From Bacteroides sp. (GTDB taxonomy: Bacteria > Bacteroidota > Bacteroidia > Bacteroidales > Bacteroidaceae): 64,000 nucleotides of DNA. A program made the translations under genes and the position numbers. Where the stretch lies: NCBI GenBank assembly GCA_021203515.1, contig JAJQAY010000039.1:16570-80569 (forward strand). The letters are read 5' to 3'. Below the pieces are notes generated by a model that was not told where the DNA came from, did no database searches, and saw nothing but the letters and a program-made list of their open reading frames with translations. Shown piece by piece: positions 19,238 to 28,309 of the stretch (positions within the stretch are counted from its first letter, which is position 1; every line of letters starts with the position of its first letter).

Positions 19238-20614
19238 ATGATGAAGAGATTGACACTTATTGCCGGGCTTGTTTTGTTTGTCACAAGCCTATCGGCGCAA
19301 CAAGATACACTGAAGTATCGCATCAGCCTGAAAGACAAGGCTGCTACTACGTATTCGTTGAAACATCCGGAGAAGTTCCTTTCGGAAAAGGCGATAGCAC
19401 GCCGGCAGAAGCAGCAGTTGCCGATAGACTCTACCGACCTTCCGGTTTGCCGCCGCTATGTAGATGAGATACGCAAGCAGGGAGTGAATATCGTGGTTAT
19501 CGGAAAGTGGGAAAACTTCGTGACGGTGTCTTGCAACGACTCTACGCTGATAGACCGCATTGCTGCATTGCCGTTTGTACGTGCCACGGAAAAGGTGTGG
19601 ATAGCTCCGAAGAATGCGGAGGTAACAGCCGGACGCGACTCGGTGTATAACAATCCTACTATATATCCCGACAGTCTTTATGGACTTGCCGCAGCGCAGA
19701 TACGTCTCAGTAAGGGTGATAAGCTGCATGAAGCGGGCTTCAAGGGGCATGGCATGACGATTGCCGTGATTGATGCCGGTTTTCATAACTTGGATAAGAT
19801 AACTGCCATGCAGAATATCCGCGTGCTGGGAGTAAAGGATTTTGTTAATCCGACAGGGGACATCTTTGCGGAAAGCAGCCACGGACTGAGCGTGCTTTCG
19901 TGCATCGGGATGAACCAACCCGGCATTATGACCGGTACGGCACCCGAAGCCTCTTTCTGGTTGTTGCGCAGCGAGGATGAGGCTTCCGAGCATCTGGTCG
20001 AGCAGGATTACTGGGCGGCTGCGGTAGAGTTTGCCGACAGTGTGGGAGTGGATGTACTGAACACTTCATTAGGTTATTATGCTTTCGATGACAAATCGAA
20101 GGACTATCAATATCGTGACTTGGACGGACGCCATGCGCTGATGTCCCGTCAGGCGTCGCACATTGCCGATAAAGGAATGGTGCTGGTGTGCAGTGCGGGT
20201 AATTCGGGCATGGGGTCGTGGAAGAAGATTACTCCTCCGGGTGATGCAGAGAATGTGCTGACGGTGGGTGCTGTCAATAAGAAAGCGCTGCTGGCTCCTT
20301 TCTCTTCTATCGGTAATACGGCGGATAACCGGGTAAAGCCGGATGTAGTGGCTGTAGGAGAGGGTTCGGATGTGATACATACGGACGGTAATCAGGGCAA
20401 GGCAAACGGTACTTCTTTCTCTTCATCGATTATGTGCGGCATGGTGGCTTGCCTGTGGCAGGCTTGTCCAACGCTGACGGCGAAAGAGGTAATAGAACTG
20501 GTGCGCCGCTCCGGAGACCGGGCCGAGTACCCTGATAATATCTATGGGTATGGGGTGCCGGATATGTGGAAGGCGTATAGCCATTTACAATTTACCATGT
20601 ACAAAGTACAATAG
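19238..20614 (+). CDS. Secreted S8 family serine peptidase (subtilase)
   Basis: A 458-aa exported protease. It has a signal peptide (MKRLTLIAGLVLFVTSLSAQ), a propeptide-like region (about 22-130) and a subtilase domain. The triad is visible: Asp in AVIDAGFHNLD (near 180), His in ESSHGLSVLS (near 212) and Ser in NGTSFSSSIMCG (near 390). AGNSGMGSW holds the oxyanion Asn. The last eleven residues (about HLQFTMYKVQ) and the stop are encoded by the left arm of an intergenic palindrome, so the native C-terminus was probably replaced or extended. It sits between mnmA and xseA on the same strand. Confidence 0.92.
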   Translation: MMKRLTLIAGLVLFVTSLSAQQDTLKYRISLKDKAATTYSLKHPEKFLSEKAIARRQKQQLPIDSTDLPVCRRYVDEIRKQGVNIVVIGKWENFVTVSCNDSTLIDRIAALPFVRATEKVWIAPKNAEVTAGRDSVYNNPTIYPDSLYGLAAAQIRLSKGDKLHEAGFKGHGMTIAVIDAGFHNLDKITAMQNIRVLGVKDFVNPTGDIFAESSHGLSVLSCIGMNQPGIMTGTAPEASFWLLRSEDEASEHLVEQDYWAAAVEFADSVGVDVLNTSLGYYAFDDKSKDYQYRDLDGRHALMSRQASHIADKGMVLVCSAGNSGMGSWKKITPPGDAENVLTVGAVNKKALLAPFSSIGNTADNRVKPDVVAVGEGSDVIHTDGNQGKANGTSFSSSIMCGMVACLWQACPTLTAKEVIELVRRSGDRAEYPDNIYGYGVPDMWKAYSHLQFTMYKVQ

Positions 20615-20682
20615 GGCTGTGCTGTCACACCGAACTTAATCCGCATGGTAAATTGTACTTTGTACATGGTAAATTGTAAATG
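20582..20682. repeat. Perfect 31-bp inverted repeat (TTTACAATTTACCATGTACA type)
   Basis: 20582-20612 is the exact reverse complement of 20652-20682, with a 39-nt loop. The left arm overlaps the 3' end of the subtilase gene and the right arm ends 5 bp before the xseA ATG. A partial relative lies at 25334-25370. It could terminate, process or attenuate the mRNA between the two genes. Confidence 0.95.
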
Positions 20683-20687
20683 TATTA

Positions 20688-21926
20688 ATGGAAGCCCTGT
20701 CACTATATGGCCTGAATGCGCTTGTGCGCCGTAGCCTAGAACAATGCCTGCCCGATGCATATTGGGTGCAGGCAGAGTTGAGCGATGTTCGTACCAATAG
20801 TACGGGACATTGTTACTTGGAGTTTGTGCAGAAAGATACCCGCAGCAATAACCTGATAGCGAAGGCGCGGGGAACAATCTGGTCGAACGTATTCCGCCTG
20901 TTGAAACCTTATTTTGAGGAGGCTACGGGACAGGCATTCGTTTCGGGTATCAAGGTATTGGTGCAGGTCACGGTGAATTTCCATGAACTCTACGGATACA
21001 GCCTTACGGTGCAGGACATCGACCCTACTTATACATTGGGCGACATGGCGCGCCGCCGTCGGGAAATACTGAAGCAACTGGAAGAAGAAGGGGTGCTTAC
21101 GTTGAACAAAGAACTGGAAATACCCCGTTTGCCACAGCGCATCGCCGTCATATCTTCGTCTACCGCTGCCGGCTACGGCGACTTCTGCCACCAACTGCAA
21201 CATAATCCCAGAGGCTTCTATTTCTACACCGAGCTTTTCCCTGCTTTGATGCAAGGCGAGCGGGTGGAAGACTCCATCCTTTCTGCTCTCGACAAGATAA
21301 ATTCCCGGTTAGACGATTTCGATGCCGTCGTCATCATCCGTGGCGGTGGCGCTACGTCCGACCTTTCCGGTTTCGACACCTACCTGCTTGCAGCCGCCTG
21401 CGCACAGTTCCCTCTGCCCATCATCACCGGCATCGGGCACGAGCGCGACGATACGGTGCTCGACTCCATAGCTCACACCCGCGTAAAGACACCTACCGCA
21501 GCGGCCGAGTTTCTGATAGACTGCATGAACGACGCTGCCGACGAACTGGAATTGCTCGCCAATCGCCTGAACGAAAGTGTGCGGAGCTTGTTGGCGCAAG
21601 AAAGCCGGAAACTGGCTGCCTATAAAAACCGCATCCCGTCTGCCGCCTACCGACGAGTGTCCGATGCAAAACTTGCATTGCTCACCGCCCGAAAAGACAT
21701 TGCGCAGGCAGTTACGGTTTCCTTGTCCCGCCATCGCCATCGGCTGGAACTGTTGCAGCAACGCCTGACCGACGCTTCGCCGGAGAAGCAGCTTGCCCGT
21801 GGTTATAGCATTACGCTGAAAGACGGGAAAGTAGTGAAAGATTTTACGCAAGTACAGGAGGGCGACAAAATCGTGACTCGTTTACATCACGGAGAAGTGG
21901 TGTCTATCATAGAAGACAATACCTAA
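20688..21926 (+). CDS. xseA: Exodeoxyribonuclease VII large subunit
   Basis: Catalytic subunit of the ssDNA-degrading ExoVII. Of 412 aa, an N-terminal OB-fold (about 18-110; YWVQAELSDVR, GHCYLEFVQKD) precedes the nuclease domain with IAVISSSTAAGYGDF (about 148-162), VVIIRGGGATSDLSGFDTY and PIITGIGHERDDTVLD. A coiled-coil region and the C-terminal ARGYSITLKDGK that contacts XseB follow. It is intact. Its usual partner xseB is 1.35 kb downstream, separated by an ATPase gene. Confidence 0.97.
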   Translation: MEALSLYGLNALVRRSLEQCLPDAYWVQAELSDVRTNSTGHCYLEFVQKDTRSNNLIAKARGTIWSNVFRLLKPYFEEATGQAFVSGIKVLVQVTVNFHELYGYSLTVQDIDPTYTLGDMARRRREILKQLEEEGVLTLNKELEIPRLPQRIAVISSSTAAGYGDFCHQLQHNPRGFYFYTELFPALMQGERVEDSILSALDKINSRLDDFDAVVIIRGGGATSDLSGFDTYLLAAACAQFPLPIITGIGHERDDTVLDSIAHTRVKTPTAAAEFLIDCMNDAADELELLANRLNESVRSLLAQESRKLAAYKNRIPSAAYRRVSDAKLALLTARKDIAQAVTVSLSRHRHRLELLQQRLTDASPEKQLARGYSITLKDGKVVKDFTQVQEGDKIVTRLHHGEVVSIIEDNT

Positions 21927-21943
21927 CTCTAAAGCAAGTCTGA

Positions 21944-21992
21944 CACTATCCAAAATAGATTATCTAAAATAGATAATCTATTTTGGATAGTG
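21944..21992 (+). promoter_or_regulatory. Perfect 22-bp palindrome: xseA terminator or operator
   Basis: CACTATCCAAAATAGATTATCT (21944-21965) is exactly mirrored at 21971-21992 with a 5-nt loop. CTGTTTTTG follows, so it can act as a terminator for xseA. TTTG inside the right arm (21982-21985) and TATCTTCG (22004-22011) are 18 bp apart and resemble a promoter for the downstream ATPase. The same palindrome could therefore be an operator. Confidence 0.7.
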
Positions 21993-22037
21993 CTGTTTTT
22001 GTTTATCTTCGCCTTATCATTAATATGAAGTAAAGAT

Positions 22038-23179
22038 ATGGAAGATAGAATGTTAAATCCTTTTATAGTCAAAGGCTATTCTGCAAAAGACTTGTTTTGC
22101 GACCGTGAAAAAGAGCTGGAAGAGCTACTGCAAAATATATATAACGGTGTAGATGTGACTTTGATATCTATCCGCCGTATGGGAAAGACCGGGCTGATTA
22201 TGCGCACTTTTACTGAACTGGAAGAAAGATTTCCCGACAGAATTGCTATCTATGTCGATATTTACTCTTCGCGTTGTTTGAGCGATTTTGTGAAACTATT
22301 GGCAGAAGCAATTCTAAAGAAATTTCCTGAAAAAACTCCGATAGGGAAACAATTTCTTGAACTGCTGAAATCCCTTCGCCCTCTCATTACCTATGATGCC
22401 ATAACCGGAGAACCGCAGGTTTCTATCACCTATCAGACAGCGGTGGAGAAGGAATATACTTTGAAAGGACTGCTGGATTTCTTGGAAAACAAGCTTGCCG
22501 AATTGTCATTGCTTTGGATGAGTTCCAGCAGATTACCGAATACCCGGAAAAGAATATAGAAGCTCTGCTGCGTACCTATATCCAGCAGATGAAGAATGTT
22601 TCTTTTATCTTTTGTGGCAGTAAACGAGCTTTGATGATTGAGATGTTTGGCAATGCCAAAAGACCTTTTTATTCCAGCACGCATAAGATATATCTGGATA
22701 AGATAGCAAGTGAACCGTATCGGGTTTTTATAAAAAGGCTTTTCAATGAACGGGCGGTAGAGATAGATGAAGAGGCTATCACATATATTCTGGATTGGAC
22801 AGAGCGATATACGTTTTATACTCAAAGTCTGTGTCATGCTATGTTCGATCAGGGTCAGAAACACATTTCTGTGGAATCGGCAAAACAAGCATGCCTCTCT
22901 GTTCTCGACCAGAACGAACCGGTATTCCTGCAATACCGGGAGTTTCTGACGCCGGCACAGTGGAACTTCTTGATTGCCGTAGCAAATGAACGGAGTGTGG
23001 AACAAATTACTTCGCAGCGTTTCATTTCTGCCTATAAAATAGGGACACCTGCCAATGCGCGGCGTATATTAAATGCTTTGATTGATAAAGAATTGATATT
23101 GGCTGTACCCGATAAACGGCAAACGGCTTATAAAGTATATGACTTGTTCTTCTCGCGTTGGTTGGAAAGGGAGTATTGA
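22038..23179 (+). pseudogene. AAA ATPase (ATPase_2/DUF234-like type), one frameshift
   Basis: The reconstructed protein is about 380 aa. The N-terminal FIVKGYSAKDLFCDREKEL precedes a Walker A variant SIRRMGKTGL (near 54), followed by the Walker B region IALDEFQQI and SFIFCGSKRALM (sensor). The C-terminal half is a winged-helix region (AQWNFLIAVANE, GTPANARRILNALIDKELI) typical of archaeal-type ATPase_2 proteins. The frame breaks near 22503, where AE should continue as IVIALDEF after restoring one A. Such ATPases are common solitary accessory genes in Bacteroides and their role is unknown. Its position between xseA and xseB suggests insertion. Confidence 0.8.
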
Positions 23180-23278
23180 ATGAATTGGAAATGAATGCAT
23201 TGTGTCTTTTCTCCTTTCTTTATAGATGCCTTTCGGATATTTTTTCTTACTTTGCATTCCAATTAACCGTATGATGAT

Positions 23279-23488
23279 ATGCCTGCAAAAAAAGAAACCT
23301 ATTCCCAGGCCATGGCGCGCCTGGAGAAGATTGTCAACCAAATAGACAATAATGAGTTGGAAATAGATGCGCTTGCCGAAAAGATAAAGGAAGCGAATGA
23401 GATAATCGCATTTTGCAGCGATAAATTGACGAAAGCCGACCGTGAAATTGAAAAATTACTGTCGGAGAAGCGGGAATGTGAGGAATAA
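23279..23488 (+). CDS. xseB: Exodeoxyribonuclease VII small subunit
   Basis: A 69-aa coiled-coil partner of XseA. Diagnostic segment: YSQAMARLEKIVNQIDNNEL, followed by a helical heptad pattern. Normal length. It lies 99 bp after the ATPase gene and 53 bp before ilvE, and is probably transcribed separately from xseA here. Confidence 0.95.
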   Translation: MPAKKETYSQAMARLEKIVNQIDNNELEIDALAEKIKEANEIIAFCSDKLTKADREIEKLLSEKRECEE

Positions 23489-23541
23489 AGACTATTTTTT
23501 GTTGCAAAATGTACGTAATAAAGTAACTAATACTTTGAGAT

Positions 23542-24561
23542 ATGAAAGAAATAGATTGGGCTAATCTGCCGTTCGGATACATGAAGACAGATTACAATGT
23601 GAGAATTTATTATCGTAACGGACAGTGGGGCGAAACGGAAGTTTGCAGCGAGGAAACTATTCCTATGCACATGGCAGCAACTTGTTTGCACTACGGTCAG
23701 GAGGCATTCGAGGGTTTGAAGGCTTTCCGTGGCAAAGACGGTAAGGTACGTGTTTTCCGTTTGGAAGAGAACGCAGCCCGCTTGCAGTCTACTTGCCGGG
23801 GCATCCTGATGCCTGAACTTCCTACCGAACGTTTTAGAGAAGCTATTCTGAAGGTAGTGAAGCTGAACGAACGTTTCATTCCGCCTTACGAATTAGGTGC
23901 GTCTTTATATCTCCGCCCATTGTTGGTGGGCACCGGTGCGCAGGTGGGCGTACATCCTGCCAATGAGTACTTGTTTGTAGTATTCGTCACTCCGACAGGT
24001 CCTTACTTTAAAGGCGGTTTCTCAGCCAATCCTTATGTTATTATCCGCGAGTTCGACCGTGCCGCACCATTGGGTACCGGTATCTATAAGGTAGGCGGCA
24101 ACTATGCAGCCAGCTTGCGTGCCAACAAGAAAGCGCACGACTTGGGCTATGCTTGTGAGTTCTATCTCGACGCCAAAGAAAAGAAGTACATCGACGAGTG
24201 TGGTGCCGCCAATTTCTTCGGTATCAAAGATAATACTTATATTACTCCGAAATCCACTTCCATCCTTCCGTCCATCACCAACAAGAGCTTGATGCAGTTG
24301 GCCGAAGATATGGGTATGAAGGTAGAGCGTCGTCCGGTTCCCGAAGAAGAACTGCTGACATTCGAAGAAGCGGGTGCTTGCGGCACTGCTGCCGTAATCA
24401 GCCCCATTGAACGCATTGACGATGTGGAGAACGGCAAGTCTTATGTCATAGCCAAAGACGGCAAGCCGGGACCGATTTGCACGAAACTGTATAATAAGTT
24501 GCGCGGCATCCAGTATGGTGATGAGCCTGATACGCACGGCTGGGTGACTATTGTGGAGTAG
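23542..24561 (+). CDS. ilvE: Branched-chain amino acid aminotransferase
   Basis: Reversible transamination of Leu, Ile and Val with 2-oxoglutarate. A 339-aa fold-type IV PLP enzyme of the larger, eukaryote-like BCAT subgroup. Visible are LHYGQEAFEGLKAFRGKDGK, the PLP-lysine segment GIYKVGGNYAASL (near 190) and the phosphate-binding ACGTAAVISPI near 280. trmB begins 3 bp after the stop, so the two are translationally linked. Confidence 0.96.
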   Translation: MKEIDWANLPFGYMKTDYNVRIYYRNGQWGETEVCSEETIPMHMAATCLHYGQEAFEGLKAFRGKDGKVRVFRLEENAARLQSTCRGILMPELPTERFREAILKVVKLNERFIPPYELGASLYLRPLLVGTGAQVGVHPANEYLFVVFVTPTGPYFKGGFSANPYVIIREFDRAAPLGTGIYKVGGNYAASLRANKKAHDLGYACEFYLDAKEKKYIDECGAANFFGIKDNTYITPKSTSILPSITNKSLMQLAEDMGMKVERRPVPEEELLTFEEAGACGTAAVISPIERIDDVENGKSYVIAKDGKPGPICTKLYNKLRGIQYGDEPDTHGWVTIVE

Positions 24562-24564
24562 TAA

Positions 24565-25323
24565 ATGGGAAAAAACAAATTAGAGAAGTTTGCCGACATG
24601 GCAAGTTATCCGCATGTCTTCGAATATCCGTATTCGGCGGTAGACAATGTGCCGTTCGAGCAGAAAGGGAACTGGCACAGTCAGTTCTTTAAAAACGACC
24701 ATCCTATAGTGTTGGAACTGGGCTGCGGCCGTGGAGAATACACCGTGGGCTTGGGCCGTATGTTTCTGGACAAGAACTTTATCGGCGTCGACATAAAAGG
24801 CGCCCGCATGTGGACGGGCGCCACCGAGTCTTTGGAGGCAGGCATGACGAATGTCGCCTTTCTGCGCACGAACATCGAGATTATCGACCGTTTCTTTGCA
24901 CCGGGCGAAGTCAGCGAAATATGGCTTACCTTCTCCGACCCGCAGATGAAGAAAGCCACCAAGCGGCTCACCTCCACCTTCTTTATGGAGCGTTACCGCA
25001 AGTTCCTGAAAGACGGCGGCATCATCCACGTAAAGACGGACAGCAATTTCATGTTCACCTACACCCGATACATGATTGAGAAGAACCAACTGCCGGTAGA
25101 GTTCATCACAGACGACCTCTATCATTCCGACCTGGTAGACGACATTCTCGGCATCCGCACCTATTACGAACAACAATGGCTCAACCGCGGTTTAACCATC
25201 AAATACATCAAGTTCCGCCTGCCCCAATCCTGCCCTTTGCAGGAACCGGACGTAGAAATCGAACTCGATGAATATCGCAGCTACAATCGCAGCAAGCGCA
25301 GCGGCCTGCAAACCAGCAAATAA
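24565..25323 (+). CDS. trmB: tRNA (guanine-N7)-methyltransferase
   Basis: Methylates G46 in the tRNA variable loop. A 252-aa Rossmann methyltransferase. The SAM loop [15 protein letters not shown] is at about 49-63, [14 protein letters not shown] follows, and [17 protein letters not shown] replaces the proteobacterial FPDPWPKKRH motif. The N-terminal [14 protein letters not shown] is typical of Bacteroidetes. It is 3 bp downstream of ilvE. A partial palindromic repeat separates it from mrp. Confidence 0.94.
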   Translation: MGKNKLEKFADMASYPHVFEYPYSAVDNVPFEQKGNWHSQFFKNDHPIVLELGCGRGEYTVGLGRMFLDKNFIGVDIKGARMWTGATESLEAGMTNVAFLRTNIEIIDRFFAPGEVSEIWLTFSDPQMKKATKRLTSTFFMERYRKFLKDGGIIHVKTDSNFMFTYTRYMIEKNQLPVEFITDDLYHSDLVDDILGIRTYYEQQWLNRGLTIKYIKFRLPQSCPLQEPDVEIELDEYRSYNRSKRSGLQTSK

Positions 25324-25333
25324 TGATAGTTAT

Positions 25334-25370
25334 ACTAAATTGTACATTGTACATTGTTAAATTGTAAATG
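25334..25370. repeat. Partial copy of the TTTACAATTTAC-type repeat
   Basis: AAATTGTACATTGTACATTG followed by TTAAATTGTAAATG corresponds to one arm of the palindrome at 20582-20682. It lies in the trmB-mrp gap and ends 6 bp before the mrp ATG. Confidence 0.7.
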
Positions 25371-25375
25371 ATATT

Positions 25376-26476
25376 ATGACTCTTTATCCTAAACTGATTT
25401 TAGATGCACTGGCAACGGTGCGTTATCCCGGCAACCGCAAGACCCTCGTCGAGGCGGAAATGGTTGCCGACAATATGCGTATCGACGGGATGAAAGTAAG
25501 TTTTTCGCTGATATTCGAAAAGCCGACCGACCCGTTTATGAAGTCCATGGTGAAAGCTGCCGAGGCAGCCATACATACCTACGTCTCTCCCGAGGTAGAG
25601 GTGGGGATTTCTACGGAAAGCCGTCAGGCTCCTCGCCCGGAGGCCGGCAAACTATTGCCGCAGGTGAAGAACATCATCTGCGTGTCTTCCGGCAAAGGCG
25701 GTGTGGGTAAGTCGACCGTAGCAGCCAATCTAGCGGTGGCTCTGGCAAAGCTAGGCTATAAAGTAGGGTTGCTGGACGCCGATATATTCGGCCCTTCTGT
25801 CCCCAAGATGTTTCAGATGGAAGATGCACGCCCCGTTGCCGAGAGCGTCGGCGGGCGCGACTTGATTGTGCCGATTGAGAAGTACGGCATCAAGCTCCTT
25901 TCCATCGGCTTCTTTGTCGACCCTGACCAAGCTACGTTGTGGCGCGGCGGAATGGCGAGCAACGCCTTGAAGCAATTGATTGGTGACGCCAACTGGGGCG
26001 AACTGGACTATTTCCTGATAGATCCTCCTCCCGGCACTAGCGACATCCATCTGACAGTGGTACAGACGCTTGCCATGACTGGCGCCATCGTAGTCAGCAC
26101 TCCGCAGGCTGTGGCTTTGGCAGATGCACGCAAAGGCATTAATATGTTCACCAACGACAAGGTGAATGTACCTATTCTAGGCTTGGTAGAAAATATGGCC
26201 TGGTTCACCCCGGCCGAACTGCCCGAGAACAAATACTATATCTTCGGCAAGGAAGGCGCCAAGAAGTTGGCAGAAGATATGAATGTGCCCTTGCTGGGAC
26301 AAATCCCCATCGTGCAAAGCATCTGCGAAAGCGGTGATAAAGGCACTCCCGTCGCTTTGGATGAAAATACCGTGACCGGACGCGCCTTCTTGCAACTGGC
26401 CGCCGCCGTCGTTCGTCAGGTAGACCGCCGGAATGTGGAAATGACACCTACACAGATTGTAGAGATGCATAAATAA
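25376..26476 (+). CDS. Mrp/NBP35 family P-loop ATPase (Fe-S carrier)
   Basis: A cytosolic ATPase that delivers Fe-S clusters in its characterised relatives. Of 366 aa, an N-terminal DUF59/MIP18 domain (about 1-90; LATVRYPGNRKTLVEAEMV) precedes a deviant Walker A SSGKGGVGKSTVAANLAVAL near 103. DADIFGPSVPKMF and LIDPPPGTSDIHLTVVQT follow. The usual Mrp segment with a CxxC pair is replaced by ENMAWFTPAELPENKYYIFG, which has no cysteines, so cluster bridging must differ from classic ApbC. It is intact and convergent with the BlaR1-TonB gene. Confidence 0.93.
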   Translation: MTLYPKLILDALATVRYPGNRKTLVEAEMVADNMRIDGMKVSFSLIFEKPTDPFMKSMVKAAEAAIHTYVSPEVEVGISTESRQAPRPEAGKLLPQVKNIICVSSGKGGVGKSTVAANLAVALAKLGYKVGLLDADIFGPSVPKMFQMEDARPVAESVGGRDLIVPIEKYGIKLLSIGFFVDPDQATLWRGGMASNALKQLIGDANWGELDYFLIDPPPGTSDIHLTVVQTLAMTGAIVVSTPQAVALADARKGINMFTNDKVNVPILGLVENMAWFTPAELPENKYYIFGKEGAKKLAEDMNVPLLGQIPIVQSICESGDKGTPVALDENTVTGRAFLQLAAAVVRQVDRRNVEMTPTQIVEMHK

Positions 26477-26491
26477 AATTCTTTTGTGGTT

Positions 26492-26556
26492 GCAATTCCG
26501 AGGCTATGATTTGGGTGATTGGTGGTTCTTCCTCCTTTTCCGTAGCTTCGGATTGC
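26492..26556. terminator. Hairpin between convergent mrp and BlaR1-TonB genes
   Basis: GCAATTCCGAGGCTA (from 26492) pairs imperfectly with TAGCTTCGGATTGC (26543-26556). It lies between two converging stop codons and could act on both strands. Confidence 0.5.
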
Positions 26557-26557
26557 T

Positions 26558-27800
26558 TTATTGTAATCTGAACATAATCGGCACCGTGTACTTCACCCGT
26601 ACCGCCCTTCCTCTCTGCATACCGGGTTCCCACCGGGGCATGGAGTTGATAATGCGAAGAGCTTCCGCATCTATGGATGGAGCAACTCCTCTTATTACAT
26701 TGGCATCGCTGATGCTTCCGTCCGGATTGACGACGAAAGATACGACGACACGTCCTTGTTCCTGGCTGGCGTGGCCTCTGCGGGATACCTGACATTCTCA
26801 CTGATGTATTTCATCAATGCACTCATCCCTCCGGGAAACTCCGGCATCTTCTCCACCACTTCGAACACGACATTCTCCGGCATGCTTTCCGGTTTCATCG
26901 TCTCTTGCACCACTCTCTTCGTAGTACGCGCCACCGTGTCGAGGTTGCTGATAATCATCAGCAAGGCTGCCAAGGGGATAAACATCAAGTATTTGGTTCT
27001 CCCTATCCCTTTGGTTCTTTTCTTGTTCATCATGCTGATGCGCTTCTTCAACGGCAGCACATTGAAACTGTTGTAGATGGTCGCTGTCGCCTTCTGATGA
27101 GACAGTCCCAACAGATGATATTGGTAGGTTTTGGAGTCGTAGCCGTTTTCCAGTACGTGGGCATCGGCCATATATTCCAGATTGGTACGGATTTCCCGCT
27201 TCATAAGCCAAACGAAAGGATTGAACCAGCAGAGCATGCAAGCCAGTTCGCTGACAATCACATCCAGCGAATGCCACTGCCGTGCATGTGTCTGCTCATG
27301 GGTCAATATTTCACTCATCTCTTCCTCGGTGTGCGAAGCCGGATGCACGAATATCCAGTGAAAAAAGGAGAAAGGCCCTTCCGGACGGGGAAGCAGATGC
27401 ACTGTGCTGCCGCCGATACGCGTCATCCGGCATCGAAAGGCAAGTCGCACGATTCCTGTCAATTGCACCAGGAAGCGGATAGAAAGCAGAGCGACTGTTC
27501 CCCAATAAACGATGCTTGTACAATCCCATAGCACGCTTTGCCAATTGACGGCTTCCGTTTGTTGCTCGGTGCAAGCTTCGGTGCCAGAACACTGGCATAT
27601 AAGTCGGCTATTGCAGCCATCGGTTCCTGCGCGGTAATCCATGTCTGTATATTCAGCAATGGATAGACGGAGGAGATAGCGAAAAAGCAGAGCAAGGCCG
27701 TCCTGCGCCAGCCAAAGAATGTGTCCTTGTAGAAAAACGGCCGATAGAATGCATAGAACAGCACTATCGCTACATTCACTTTCAGAAAATAGGCTAACAT
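26558..27800 (-). pseudogene. BlaR1-like M56 peptidase fused to a TonB C-terminal domain, two frameshifts
   Basis: The reconstructed protein is about 410 aa. Two N-terminal membrane helices (MLAYFLKVNVAIVLFYAFY; TALLCFFAISSVYPLL) precede an M56 peptidase domain with the zinc motif HEQTHARQWHS and the downstream segment CWFNPFVWLMKREIRTNLEY. A further membrane helix (YLMFIPLAALLMIIS) leads to a periplasmic part ending in a TonB C-terminal domain (QGRVVVSFVVNPDGSISDAN, and MPRWEPGMQRG). The true C-terminus (IMFRLQ) stops at 26558 and is not in the ORF track. Frames break near 27575 and 26775. blaI lies 20 bp upstream, so the pair is an operon. The fusion could link sensing to TonB-dependent transport. 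Confidence 0.82.
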
Positions 27801-27820
27801 CGTTTGGGGGTTATTTAAGG

Positions 27821-28186
27821 TTAATCTTCTTTTCCTTTCTCGATCATATCTATAATATCTTTCAGGTCATTGGTCGAAATCTTCTGGTCTTTGGCGAAGA
27901 AGGAAACCATTTCCTTATAAGAATTCTCGAAGTAGTTGCGCACAAAGCCACTCATAAAAGTACGTTTGTATTCACTTTCGCGAATGGCGGGCGTGTATTG
28001 GTACGTATTTCCCACACGGACGGAACTGATATACCGCTTCCGTTCCAGGTTTTTCACAATGGATGCCACCGTCGTATAAGGCGGTTTCGGGTCGGGATAT
28101 TTGGCTACGATATCTTTTACGAAGCAACTGCCCAGTTCCCAAACGTAAATCATAGCTTCTTCTTCTTGTAGCGTTAACTTGTCCAT
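27821..28186 (-). CDS. BlaI/MecI/CopY family transcriptional repressor
   Basis: A 121-aa winged-helix repressor. TLQEEEAMIYVWELGSCFVKD starts the DNA-binding domain. PPYTTVASIVKNLERKRYIS is the recognition helix region, and the C-terminal helices dimerise. It is co-transcribed with the M56 peptidase downstream, which by analogy would inactivate it by proteolysis. No beta-lactamase gene is nearby, so antibiotic resistance is not implied. It is intact. Confidence 0.93.
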   Translation of the reverse strand: MDKLTLQEEEAMIYVWELGSCFVKDIVAKYPDPKPPYTTVASIVKNLERKRYISSVRVGNTYQYTPAIRESEYKRTFMSGFVRNYFENSYKEMVSFFAKDQKISTNDLKDIIDMIEKGKED

Positions 28187-28214
28187 GGAGTAAAGTGTTT
28201 AGATGAATTTGATA

Positions 28215-28222
28215 CAAATCTA
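28215..28222 (-). promoter_or_regulatory. Bacteroidetes -7 element TAGATTTG for the blaI-M56 operon
   Basis: Minus-strand TAGATTTG matches TAnnTTTG, 28 bp before the blaI ATG. An AT-rich stretch with TACGAGGTATTCGTA-like symmetry next to it could be the autorepression site. Confidence 0.5.
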
Positions 28223-28309
28223 CGAATACCTCGTAATAAAGAGTTGTACAGTGAGTTAATTAATCTAAATCAGTACTTTATACTTAGAGGAAAGATAAGC
28301 GCCCGGAGA

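Noticed and set aside
17273-23179. Prophage or integrative element around dinD and the ATPase
   Set aside because: Neighbouring genes (mnmA, subtilase, xseA) are chromosomal and no integrase, att repeat or phage structural gene is visible.
26558-28186. Beta-lactam resistance (bla/mec) operon
   Set aside because: BlaI and M56 proteins are present but no beta-lactamase or PBP2a-like gene; such pairs are common in Bacteroidetes for other roles.
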